NCBI GenBank assembly: GCA_002350445.1
Contig: DEEV01000129.1
Location: forward strand, 18,029 to 24,737
Direction: 5' to 3'
DNA from: Treponema sp. UBA2869
GTDB taxonomy: Bacteria > Spirochaetota > Spirochaetia > Treponematales > Treponemataceae
Length of the DNA stretch: 6,709 nt
Of the stretch, positions 1 through 6,709 are shown one piece after another. The position numbers were made by a program, and so were the translations under genes. Position 1 is the first letter of the stretch; every line of letters starts with the position of its first letter. Under the pieces are notes generated by a model. That model made no database searches, was not told where the DNA came from, and saw only the letters and a program-made list of their open reading frames with translations.

Positions 1-2325
1 TTTGAAGATTTTACAAACGCAGATACAAGAATCAAAATCATGACCGATGGAATACTCTTGCAGGAAATGAAGCTTGATCCATGGCTTTCAAAATACAGCG
101 TACTTATGATAGACGAAGCTCACGAACGCAGTCTGAATATTGACTTTGTTCTTGGACTTGTAAAACGTGTGTTAAAAGAACGCAAAGATTTTCATGTTAT
201 AGTTTCTTCAGCCACAATGAACACTCAGATTTTTTCTGAATACTTTGACAATGCACCAATTGTTTCAATAGACACAATTACTTACCCGGTTTCTGTAGTT
301 TACGACCCTGTAGCAGGCGGAGCAACTACAACAACAGACAGTGGCTGCGATGCAATCCTTACAAAAATTTTCAATACGGTAGACCGTGTGCTTGACAACG
401 AAGAGGACGGCGGAATTTTAATCTTTCTGCCCGGAGAAAAAATCATTAAAGACTGTGTCGACAGACTGTACTATTCACCAATTGGGCGAAAACTTCATAT
501 TCTTCCGCTTTATGGGCGGCTTCCAAAAGAAGAGCAGGAAAGAGTTTTTGAACCCGCTCCGGAAGGAAAGAAAAAAGTTGTAATTTCTACAAACATCGCA
601 GAAACCTCTGTAACAATAAGCGATATTACAACCGTAATTGATACCGGTTTATGCAAACTAAATTTTTATAATCCAAGAAACTTTACATCAAGTCTTATTG
701 AAAGTGCCGTTTCAAAAGCGTCATGCAATCAGAGAAAGGGACGCGCAGGACGAACCAGAGAAGGAACCTGCTACAGACTTTACAGCCGCAAGGATTTTGA
801 AACGCGGGCAGAATACACAACAGAGGAAATCTACCGTACAGATTTGAGCGAAGTTGTGCTTAGAATGGCAGAACTTGGAATTACAGATTTTTATGATTTT
901 GATTTTATTGCATCTCCTGGGCGCGAAGGCATTATAGGTGCCGTAGACACACTACATATGCTTGGTGCATTGGAAGAAGACAACAATCTTTCTGCCATTG
1001 GAAAAATGATGGTTTTGTTCCCGCTTGAACCACGTATCAGCCGAATAATTGTAGAAGCTGTAATGCGTTTTCCAGATGTTTTGGATAAGGTTCTTATTGC
1101 AGCGTCATTTCTTTCTGCAAATTCTCCTTTTGTTCTACCACCAAACGAAGAAATGGAAGCAAGAAAAGCACATCACCGTTTCCGCGAACTCTCAGGCGAC
1201 TTTGTAACCTACATTAACGTTTTTCGCGCATACAAGCAGACCGACAACCGCGAAAAATTCTGCAAAAAAAATTACCTTGATGAACGCGTAATGGCCGAAA
1301 TTGAAAATATAAACTTCCAGCTTACGGAAATTGTCGGCGAAAAAATGGGCATTCCTGTTGTGGAAGGCAAAGGCCAGATTTCTGATTATCTTTGCTGTAT
1401 TGCAGCAGGTATGATTCAGTTTGTCTGCATCAGAACAGGCCGAGAAAATTACCGTTCGCTGACTGCAGATCATATTTGCATTCATCCGGGAAGCGTAATG
1501 TTCAAGCAGGATCCTGTTTTTATTGTGGCAGGCGAAATTGTAAGGACAAGCCGCGTATTTGCAATGTCAGTTTCTCCACTCACCCGCCCTATGCTCGATT
1601 TAATCAATCCGGCTTTGTATGAAAGGCTTATGGCGTGCAAAAAAACTGCCAAAACTTCATATCCAGAAGAATTCCGTGAGCCGCAAAACAAAAAATCACA
1701 GAAAAATACAGACACCAGTACAAAATCAAACAAACAGTCCGGCTCTGACAAAAATACTTCCAAAGGGGATGCTTTCAGCTTAGGAAATCAGCTTTTCCCG
1801 GTTATAAAAATAAAGGGAAAGAAAACTGCCGTTATGCCGCTGGATGCCTTTATTACAGCCGTAAACGAAGAAAAAGACAAAAGCAAGCTGATTGCTATAG
1901 AAAATATGCGTGGCAAGCTTACTACAAAAGATCATGGTTCGCTTATGGAAGGTGAAAAACTTTCGCTGCTTATAAAGGCATCAAAACTTCTTGACCTTCA
2001 TCCAGTTTCAGAAAAATCATGGAACAGAAAAATGAATGCAAACATTTTTGAGCCTATTGGAAAAGAACAGATAATTTATTCTTTAGACTGGATTCTTCGT
2101 GTTGCAATTGCAAAGCAGAAAAATAAGGAATACGGATTTATCTGCCTTTTTAGCGACAGCAAGGGAAATTACTGGTACAAGGTTTCTCGAGGTTTTTCAA
2201 CTGCACTTGCCGAAACTCATTCAAGTCTTGAAACTCTTATAGACGAAAATGCAGATTTTACGCAGGAAGAAGAAAAACGCATAAGTGACGCACTTCGTCT
2301 TGTAAATCAGTTCTACGAAGACTAA
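1..2325 (+). CDS. hrpA: HrpA-type ATP-dependent DEAH-box RNA helicase, 5'-truncated by the window edge
   Basis: This is an NTP-driven RNA helicase of superfamily 2, acting in the cytoplasm on RNA or ribonucleoprotein. The frame is open from base 1; the ATG at 40 is internal, because the 13 preceding codons (FEDFTNADTRIKI) continue the family's conserved stretch before MTDGILLQE. The N-terminus with Walker A (motif I) is therefore off the window. Counting the ATG at 40 as residue 1, I see motif II DEAH at 25-28, motif III SAT at 57-59, a motif IV-like ILIFLPG at 126-132, motif V STNIAETSVTI at 183-193 and motif VI QRKGRAGR at 231-238. These are followed by winged-helix and ratchet (HA2) regions to about 400 and an OB-fold-type region at about 410-530. 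Residues 533-580 are a Lys/Ser/Asn/Thr-rich linker, and 581-761 form a tail I do not recognise. The long C-terminal extension of E. coli HrpA (about 1300 aa in total) is not present at that length; short HrpA proteins are known in spirochaetes such as Borrelia. HrpB is less likely. Confidence 0.93.
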   Translation, partial: FEDFTNADTRIKIMTDGILLQEMKLDPWLSKYSVLMIDEAHERSLNIDFVLGLVKRVLKERKDFHVIVSSATMNTQIFSEYFDNAPIVSIDTITYPVSVVYDPVAGGATTTTDSGCDAILTKIFNTVDRVLDNEEDGGILIFLPGEKIIKDCVDRLYYSPIGRKLHILPLYGRLPKEEQERVFEPAPEGKKKVVISTNIAETSVTISDITTVIDTGLCKLNFYNPRNFTSSLIESAVSKASCNQRKGRAGRTREGTCYRLYSRKDFETRAEYTTEEIYRTDLSEVVLRMAELGITDFYDFDFIASPGREGIIGAVDTLHMLGALEEDNNLSAIGKMMVLFPLEPRISRIIVEAVMRFPDVLDKVLIAASFLSANSPFVLPPNEEMEARKAHHRFRELSGDFVTYINVFRAYKQTDNREKFCKKNYLDERVMAEIENINFQLTEIVGEKMGIPVVEGKGQISDYLCCIAAGMIQFVCIRTGRENYRSLTADHICIHPGSVMFKQDPVFIVAGEIVRTSRVFAMSVSPLTRPMLDLINPALYERLMACKKTAKTSYPEEFREPQNKKSQKNTDTSTKSNKQSGSDKNTSKGDAFSLGNQLFPVIKIKGKKTAVMPLDAFITAVNEEKDKSKLIAIENMRGKLTTKDHGSLMEGEKLSLLIKASKLLDLHPVSEKSWNRKMNANIFEPIGKEQIIYSLDWILRVAIAKQKNKEYGFICLFSDSKGNYWYKVSRGFSTALAETHSSLETLIDENADFTQEEEKRISDALRLVNQFYED

Positions 2326-2340
2326 AATTAGTTTTACATG

Positions 2341-2366
2341 GGCAGCTGATTACGCTGCCTTTTTTT
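2341..2366 (+). terminator. Rho-independent terminator of the helicase gene
   Basis: A perfect 6-bp GC-rich stem (GGCAGC at 2341-2346, GCTGCC at 2354-2359) encloses a 7-nt loop and is followed directly by seven T's (2360-2366). It starts 15 nt after the helicase stop codon, as expected for an intrinsic terminator. It sits between convergent genes, and the last T's overlap the TAA of the opposing HEAT-repeat gene (2367-2365 on the - strand). Read from the - strand the same hairpin is followed only by a mixed sequence with a short, distant T run, so it should be much weaker in that direction. Confidence 0.85.
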
Positions 2367-4101
2367 ATTTTGACTCTTCTTCGTTTTTTATATCAAGAAG
2401 TTTTTTGATTCTGTTTTTATTTGCGGAATTTCCTTTTTTATCTGCGGCAATTTCGCGCATTTTTGATTCTGCAGAACCGTAACGGAAATTCTTATACATA
2501 TCAATACCGATACTTACTGTAGTTGAATCCTTTGACGAAAGATATTTTAAGCAAATATCTGATGAACAGTAATCTTTGTTTTTGCACAATTCCTTTCCAA
2601 TTGCATACCTTAAAGAAGTTTTTCGGTCGTCTTCGAGGCAAGTATTTGCAAGTTCCGTAATTTCGCTTTTTCCTGCATGGCCTTCTTTTACAAGAACTTC
2701 AACAGCCTTTTTCTTAGAAGCATCGCCTGCCTTTTTATCTTTAAGAATATCAGTTAGAAAATCATTTCCTTTTCCGGTATTTAAGGCGGCAATTGTAACG
2801 TAGGCTTCATCCTTTATTACTTTTTCGCTGTCGTTTTTTGCACGATATATCAGATAATCCATTGCATCGTTAAGTTCGAGCGTTTTTGCGGCCTTTATAG
2901 ATTCCTGACGAACTTTCCAATGCTCATCGCGGATTCCCTGAATTACAGTTTCCATTGCTTCTGCAACCTTAGGAAAATTAACAAGACCTTTTATAATATA
3001 CTGACGCAAATTCGGATCCGATGATTTAAAATATTCTACCAGCACCGGAACCGATTCTTTTTTCTGCATAAGACCAATGCTTTCTGCCGCATACATTCTT
3101 ACGTAAATATTTTCATCCTCATCTTCAAGAATTTCTACAAGCTTATCCCAGGTTTCTACCGCATGCATTTTTCCGCAGGTACGCATTAACGCCTGACGTT
3201 GTGCCGCACTTAAATCATCTCGCTCAAGATATTCAACAAGGAACATTGCTTCCGGGGCGCCGCCAATTTCACCAATGGCAGAAATCGCGTCCGCAAAGTA
3301 GTTTTCATTTTCGCTTTCTATAATGGCAATTACCGCCGGACAGGCTTCTTTTGTTTTTACAGCCGAAATATACTTAAAGCTAGCCTTTACTAGCTCAGCT
3401 TTTTCTTCGTAAGGATCGTTTAAAAGATCTACAGCATAATCTTCAAGACAAGGGTCTTCGAGTTTTGTAAAATATTTTAAAACTTTTTCCTTTATTAAAG
3501 GATTTTTTGAAACCTGAAAAAGGTCGTAAATTTCATCAGTAAAGCGCGGGTCTTCATTCTTAATAAGTTCATCAAGAAGATCGCCTATTTCGGAAGGAAT
3601 TCCGTACTTAATTGTATTTCGTCTGTCTTTTTCAACATCCTTTGATTCATCCTTTTCTGCCGCTTCATCGGCTTTTTTGCGCTCTATAGATTTAGGTCTT
3701 TTTGGAGAGGGAACTTTTGCAATTCCGCCTTTTGCAGGTTCTATACCACTGCGTTTTTCTGATTTTTTTTGAGCGTCTTCGTCGGCTGTAAGTGTTTCAG
3801 TTTCAGAAGCTGTATTTTTCAACAAAGTTTCTGATTCTTCTGCTGTTTCTGTTTTATGTTCAATTGATTCGGCTGATTTCTGTTCTGTAGTTTCTTCAGA
3901 AATATTTTCTGCCGGAGTTTTAACAGTAGATTCTTCGTTATTTTCAACTTCGGAAGCAGATGAAACTTCAGAAACCTCTTCGTGCTTTACGCGAGGAACA
4001 TCAAGGCTGTCATATTCATTCTGAAACTGCCCCATATCCTGAGCAACGGCAAAATTCAAAGAAAGAAAAAAAGCACAGACAAAAAATAAAATACGCTTCA
4101 A
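2365..4101 (-). CDS. Exported HEAT-repeat protein with a long charged N-terminal linker
   Basis: This 578-residue protein has no function I can name. It begins with a classic signal peptide: MKR, a hydrophobic core FFVCAFFLSLNFA, then AVA before Q21, a type I cleavage pattern with no lipobox cysteine, so the mature protein should be periplasmic or exported. Residues 38-110 are Glu/Ser/Thr-rich and 111-160 Lys/Glu-rich, together a probable disordered spacer. From about 165 there are helical repeats of HEAT/PBS-lyase type; clear units are near 330-358 (YVRMYAAESIGLMQKKESVPVLVEYF), 362-390, 394-424 and 427-455. Such repeats form solenoid scaffolds that bind other proteins. The mature part holds seven cysteines. 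The start is TTG (4101-4099), immediately after the tgt TAA; an AGGAG 8 nt upstream and the signal peptide beginning there support it. It is the last gene of the - strand block. Exported HEAT protein is well supported; the partner is unknown. Confidence 0.88.
   Translation of the reverse strand: MKRILFFVCAFFLSLNFAVAQDMGQFQNEYDSLDVPRVKHEEVSEVSSASEVENNEESTVKTPAENISEETTEQKSAESIEHKTETAEESETLLKNTASETETLTADEDAQKKSEKRSGIEPAKGGIAKVPSPKRPKSIERKKADEAAEKDESKDVEKDRRNTIKYGIPSEIGDLLDELIKNEDPRFTDEIYDLFQVSKNPLIKEKVLKYFTKLEDPCLEDYAVDLLNDPYEEKAELVKASFKYISAVKTKEACPAVIAIIESENENYFADAISAIGEIGGAPEAMFLVEYLERDDLSAAQRQALMRTCGKMHAVETWDKLVEILEDEDENIYVRMYAAESIGLMQKKESVPVLVEYFKSSDPNLRQYIIKGLVNFPKVAEAMETVIQGIRDEHWKVRQESIKAAKTLELNDAMDYLIYRAKNDSEKVIKDEAYVTIAALNTGKGNDFLTDILKDKKAGDASKKKAVEVLVKEGHAGKSEITELANTCLEDDRKTSLRYAIGKELCKNKDYCSSDICLKYLSSKDSTTVSIGIDMYKNFRYGSAESKMREIAADKKGNSANKNRIKKLLDIKNEEESK
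4042..4101 (-). other. Sec signal peptide of the HEAT-repeat protein
   Basis: Codons 1-20 encode a positively charged start (MKR), an uninterrupted hydrophobic segment rich in Phe and Leu, and an AVA motif before Gln21 that fits signal peptidase I. There is no Cys at the cleavage position, so a lipoprotein is not predicted. Cys9 lies inside the hydrophobic core, without a lipobox. Confidence 0.82.
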
Positions 4102-5244
4102 TTAAATTACTCCTGAATGAAATTTTTCCAGAAAATTCTTTCTATATTCTTCAAACCTGTTTTCTTCAATTGCGTTACGAATTTCTTTAAGCATATTATT
4201 AAGAAAATACAAATTATGATAGCTTGCAAGTATTGAGCTTAAAATTTCCTGTTCCTTAAAAAGGTGCCTTAAATAACTTCGGGAATATGTACGGCAAACT
4301 TTACAGTTACATTCGCTGTCTACAGGATTAAAATCATGAATCCAGCGTTCCTGCTTAATGGAAAGCATTCCGCGGTGTGTAAAATATGAACCGTTTCGCG
4401 CGTTTCTTGTAGGAAGCACGCAGTCGAACATATCAATACCATTTTGAACTGCATCAAGAATATATTCAGGAGTTCCAATGCCCATAACATATTTTGGCTT
4501 TTCTTCTGGAAGATATTTTACGGTGTAGTTTAAAAAGTGTGCAAATTCTTCGCCTGTTTCGCCAACACTAAGACCGCCAATTGCAATTCCAGGCATATCA
4601 AGAGAAGATACAAATTCCGCACTTTTCTGCCGCAAATCTTCAAAAAAGTTTCCCTGAACTATAGGAAAAAGTACACCTTTGTATCCGTTTTCACACTGCT
4701 TTTCCCATTCTGCTTTTGCACGCAAAAGCCAGTCTGAAGTTATTTTTAATGCTTTTTCTGCTTCTTTACGTTCCACGCCGGCTCCGGTACAAACATCAAG
4801 CTGCATCTGAATATCAGAATTAAACTTTACCTGAGTCTGAACAACATTTTCTGGTGTAAAAAGATGATAGCTGCCGTCTATGTGGCTCTGAAATTTTACG
4901 CCTTCAGGATTTATTTTACGAAGGGCCGCAAGACTGAATACCTGAAAACCACCGGAATCTGTAAGAAAGTTTTTCTTCCATTGAGAAAAACCGTGTAATC
5001 CACCAGCTTCATTTATTAAGTCAGCACCCGGGCGCAAGAAAAGATGATAGGTATTTGCAAGAATAATTTCGAAACCTATTTCATCAAGAAAATCCTTTGG
5101 CATAGCCTTTACGGTTGCACAGGTTCCTACTGGCATAAAAACAGGAGTCTGAACATCGCCATGCGGCAAATGCAAAACACCAGTTCTTGCCATTCCATCC
5201 GAAGACTTATGCTTTATATCAAAAATTCCTTTAATAACAGACAC
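4102..5244 (-). CDS. tgt: Queuine tRNA-ribosyltransferase (tRNA-guanine transglycosylase)
   Basis: This enzyme exchanges guanine 34 of GUN-anticodon tRNAs (Asp, Asn, His, Tyr) for preQ1, the committed tRNA step of queuosine synthesis, in the cytoplasm. At 380 residues it is full length. Compared with the Zymomonas mobilis enzyme, the key residues sit at a constant offset of -6: Asp96 in DSGGFQ, Asp150 and Cys152 in the base pocket, GGLSV at 223-227, nucleophile Asp274 in FDCVLPTR, and zinc ligands Cys312, Cys314, Cys317 and His343. Cys152 and Val227 match the bacterial (preQ1-using) rather than the eukaryotic (queuine-using) form. The start is GTG (5244-5242), with AGAGG 10 nt upstream; no closer ATG fits the conserved N-terminus. 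It follows the permease gene by 26 nt and its TAA directly abuts the TTG of the HEAT-repeat gene, suggesting co-transcription. No other queuosine gene is visible here. Confidence 0.97.
   Translation of the reverse strand: MSVIKGIFDIKHKSSDGMARTGVLHLPHGDVQTPVFMPVGTCATVKAMPKDFLDEIGFEIILANTYHLFLRPGADLINEAGGLHGFSQWKKNFLTDSGGFQVFSLAALRKINPEGVKFQSHIDGSYHLFTPENVVQTQVKFNSDIQMQLDVCTGAGVERKEAEKALKITSDWLLRAKAEWEKQCENGYKGVLFPIVQGNFFEDLRQKSAEFVSSLDMPGIAIGGLSVGETGEEFAHFLNYTVKYLPEEKPKYVMGIGTPEYILDAVQNGIDMFDCVLPTRNARNGSYFTHRGMLSIKQERWIHDFNPVDSECNCKVCRTYSRSYLRHLFKEQEILSSILASYHNLYFLNNMLKEIRNAIEENRFEEYRKNFLEKFHSGVI
4110..4114 (-). promoter_or_regulatory. Shine-Dalgarno AGGAG for the TTG start of the HEAT-repeat gene
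   Basis: On the - strand AGGAG lies 8 nt before the TTG at 4101-4099 and inside the last sense codons of tgt (Ser-Gly-Val-Ile-stop). Ideal spacing for an otherwise weak initiator decides the start. The overlap with tgt coding sequence implies that translation of the two genes may be coupled. Confidence 0.8.
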
Positions 5245-5254
5245 TTTCCTTATA

Positions 5255-5259
5255 CCTCT
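5255..5259 (-). promoter_or_regulatory. Shine-Dalgarno AGAGG for the GTG start of tgt
   Basis: In the 26-nt gap between the permease stop codon and tgt, AGAGG lies 10 nt upstream of the GTG at 5244-5242. A second purine run, AAGGA (5251-5247), lies only 2 nt from the GTG and is too close to serve it well. The gap is too short to hold a separate promoter of normal structure. Confidence 0.6.
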
Positions 5260-5270
5260 TAAAACTGCAA

Positions 5271-6347
5271 TTATGTACGCGCCCGATTAAAAAGGAACGT
5301 ACTTATAAAAGTAAACAAAACAATTGGAAACCACGCTCCCATAAAAGGCGTAATATAACCGTGTTTTGCAAGAACCATCGATACCATCATAATAACATAA
5401 AACAGCACGGAAGAGCCAACACTAGAAGCAAGACTTATCAAAAGAACATACTTTTTTGTCTTTCCCGTAACACCTATAGAAAGGAAAACAACAATAAACA
5501 CTATAAACGGAAAGGCAAATTTTTTGTAATATTCAGACTGCTGATGCTGATACGGAAGTCCGGCCTTGCGTAAATGTGCAATATAAAGCTTAGCTTCCTT
5601 TGCATTAACCGCAGAAATATCAACATTCGTTTTTTTAAAGATTGAATAATGCTCCGTAAGCCGCGATGTAAATTCATCAGAAACAGGAACAAACTGAATA
5701 TTTCCATTAACAGGCGCGTACTGAACAGGATTTCGTAAAACCCACTGATGAAGGTCGTCGTTCCAGTTTGCACCATCAGCATATATAATTGCTTCAAGAT
5801 TTTTATGTTCATCTCTGAAAATAATATAAAGCTCCATAAGGTAATGCGTTGAATCAAAATAAACCTTTGCATTGTAAATTATTCTTCCGCCGTCCGAAAG
5901 TACATTTACATCGGCAGTTGTTTCTTCTTCTTTTTTTCCTAAAAGCTTATCCTGGAGAGTAACCTTTTTTTCATAAGTCTGAACAACAAGATTATTTTCA
6001 AAAATAAAAAGTCCAAAGCTAAGCACAATGGAAATTATAAGAACCGGAGCCGTAAAACGCAAAAGAGAAACGCCAGATGCAAAAAGTGCTTCAAGTTCGT
6101 TGCAGGCATACATATCACTTAAAACATAAGAAGTTGAAAAAAGAATTGCCACCGGAACTGCATACCAGATTGTCTTTGGAATATAAAAAATCATAACCGA
6201 AACAACTTCGTTCAGTTTGCAGCCGTTCTGCAAGTAAGTTGCAATATGCATAAAAAGATCTACGAGATTAAGTACAAGAGCAATAAAAACAAGCGAACCC
6301 AAAAAAAGAGGAAGTATTTTTTTTAACAGATAAACTACAAGCTTCAT
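5271..6347 (-). CDS. LptF/LptG (YjgP/YjgQ) family permease, second of a tandem pair
   Basis: This is an inner-membrane subunit of the type that pairs with a second permease and an LptB ATPase dimer to lift LPS or a similar glycolipid out of the inner membrane. The 358-residue length is normal for the family. Hydrophobic segments fall near 12-34, 52-78, 98-118, 276-294, 299-326 and 335-353, giving three N-terminal and three C-terminal helices. Between them, about 120-270 is a soluble, beta-rich region expected to be the periplasmic jelly-roll domain. The family signature around the coupling helix is visible as NELEALFASGVS (83-94), and the EYYKKFAFP stretch (272-280) precedes helix 4. The ATG lies 2 nt after the stop of the upstream permease with no clear Shine-Dalgarno, which suggests translational coupling. 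Being second in the pair fits LptG by analogy with E. coli gene order, but sequence reading alone does not separate LptF from LptG. No LptB ATPase is in the window. Confidence 0.92.
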   Translation of the reverse strand: MKLVVYLLKKILPLFLGSLVFIALVLNLVDLFMHIATYLQNGCKLNEVVSVMIFYIPKTIWYAVPVAILFSTSYVLSDMYACNELEALFASGVSLLRFTAPVLIISIVLSFGLFIFENNLVVQTYEKKVTLQDKLLGKKEEETTADVNVLSDGGRIIYNAKVYFDSTHYLMELYIIFRDEHKNLEAIIYADGANWNDDLHQWVLRNPVQYAPVNGNIQFVPVSDEFTSRLTEHYSIFKKTNVDISAVNAKEAKLYIAHLRKAGLPYQHQQSEYYKKFAFPFIVFIVVFLSIGVTGKTKKYVLLISLASSVGSSVLFYVIMMVSMVLAKHGYITPFMGAWFPIVLFTFISTFLFNRART

Positions 6348-6349
6348 TT

Positions 6350-6709
6350 TTACTTTTTAATAAGAATTGCAAGAAAAACAAGGCCTGTTCCGCCTATTAC
6401 AAAATTCGGAACCCAAATACACCAGAAAGCAGGAAGTCCTACTCTTTGAACAAACAATTGCCCAGAAATCTGCATTGCCCAGTAAATTACACAGATTATA
6501 AGACCAACAAAAAGTCCAATTGTCTGACCATTTTTGCGGCCAAATAAAAAAGCAATTGTAAAGGCAAGCAGCGCAAAAAAAAGTGAACCGAACGGCATCG
6601 AAAACTTTTTATGAAATTCCATGGTCCAGATATTCAGTCGGTTCTTATCATTTATACTCTCCGAGGCTTTCATTCTTTTTATTTCTTTCCCAAGATCATA
6701 AGTTGTCAT
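6350..6709 (-). CDS. LptF/LptG (YjgP/YjgQ) family permease, C-terminal part only; gene continues past the window
   Basis: The visible 119 codons match the last third of an LptF/LptG permease. A short charged stretch (1-29) leads into MEFHKKFSMPFGSLFFALLAF, the conserved entry to the fourth transmembrane helix, and then hydrophobic segments near 36-56, 62-84 and 96-116 corresponding to helices 4-6. The ATG at 6709-6707 is almost certainly an internal methionine, since the protein would otherwise lack the first three helices, the NE..A..AsG signature and the periplasmic domain. Its stop (6352-6350) is 2 nt from the start of the next permease. Being first in transcription order it is likely the LptF-like partner, by analogy with lptF-lptG order. 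It is probably intact outside the window; a truly short 119-residue gene is the less likely alternative. Confidence 0.88.
   Translation of the reverse strand: MTTYDLGKEIKRMKASESINDKNRLNIWTMEFHKKFSMPFGSLFFALLAFTIAFLFGRKNGQTIGLFVGLIICVIYWAMQISGQLFVQRVGLPAFWCIWVPNFVIGGTGLVFLAILIKK

Noticed and set aside
40..42. ATG at 40 as the true start of the helicase gene
   Set aside because: The frame is open to base 1, and the codons before it match the conserved HrpA sequence just ahead of MTDGILLQE. A start here would leave out Walker A.
1192..1763. Open frames of 76-97 codons on both strands
   Set aside because: They overlap the helicase region with conserved HA2/OB-fold sequence. Their translations show no motif and are by-products of its codon use.
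3622..3990. Glu/Ser/Thr- and Lys-rich segment considered as a tandem DNA repeat or a frameshifted stretch
   Set aside because: No fixed repeat unit recurs at DNA level. The reading frame is continuous from the signal peptide into the HEAT repeats, so it is best read as a disordered linker.
5245..5270. Possible separate promoter or riboswitch (for example preQ1) ahead of tgt
   Set aside because: The gap is only 26 nt and consists mainly of the ribosome-binding region. It is too short for a preQ1 aptamer or a normal -35/-10 pair outside coding sequence.
5501..5872. 123-codon open frame on the - strand
   Set aside because: It lies wholly within the second permease on the same strand in another frame, has no recognisable family pattern, and the permease frame there carries the expected periplasmic domain.
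6707..6709. ATG at the right edge as a real start for a 119-residue protein
   Set aside because: The visible protein is only the C-terminal three-helix part of a permease of about 350 residues. The gene almost certainly continues beyond the window.

Overview
The window is a low-GC, gene-dense bacterial chromosome segment. Its gene content suggests a spirochaete, most likely of the Treponema group. The clues are a short HrpA-type DEAH helicase, a tandem pair of LptF/LptG-type permeases, A/T-rich codon choice, and non-ATG starts backed by Shine-Dalgarno sequences. This placement is inferred from the proteins; no rRNA or other definitive marker is present.

Layout: the left third (1-2325, + strand) is one reading frame for an HrpA-type DEAH-box RNA helicase. 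It is cut at its 5' end by the window edge, so the Walker A motif lies outside. It ends at a compact intrinsic terminator (2341-2366). The rest (2365-6709) is a tightly packed block on the - strand that converges on the helicase. In transcription order it holds the 3' part of an LptF/LptG-family permease (entering from beyond 6709), a second complete LptF/LptG-family permease, tgt (tRNA-guanine transglycosylase), and an exported HEAT-repeat protein. The gaps are 2, 26 and 0 nt, so these genes probably form one operon whose promoter lies upstream of the window. No intergenic stretch exceeds 40 nt, and I see no RNA genes, mobile elements or CRISPR.

Function: the two permeases look like the paired transmembrane subunits of an LptB2FG-type ABC transporter, which extracts a glycolipid from the inner membrane. 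Tgt inserts preQ1 into GUN-anticodon tRNAs on the queuosine pathway. The HEAT protein has a signal peptide and a long charged linker, and probably acts as a scaffold outside the cytoplasm. Its role, and any functional tie between tgt and its neighbours, is not evident from sequence.

I found no clear new multi-gene system. The points most worth a second look are the exported, cysteine-containing HEAT protein translated from a TTG directly after the tgt stop codon, the unrecognised C-terminal tail of the helicase, and the Lpt-type permease pair in a lineage many of whose members lack classical LPS.
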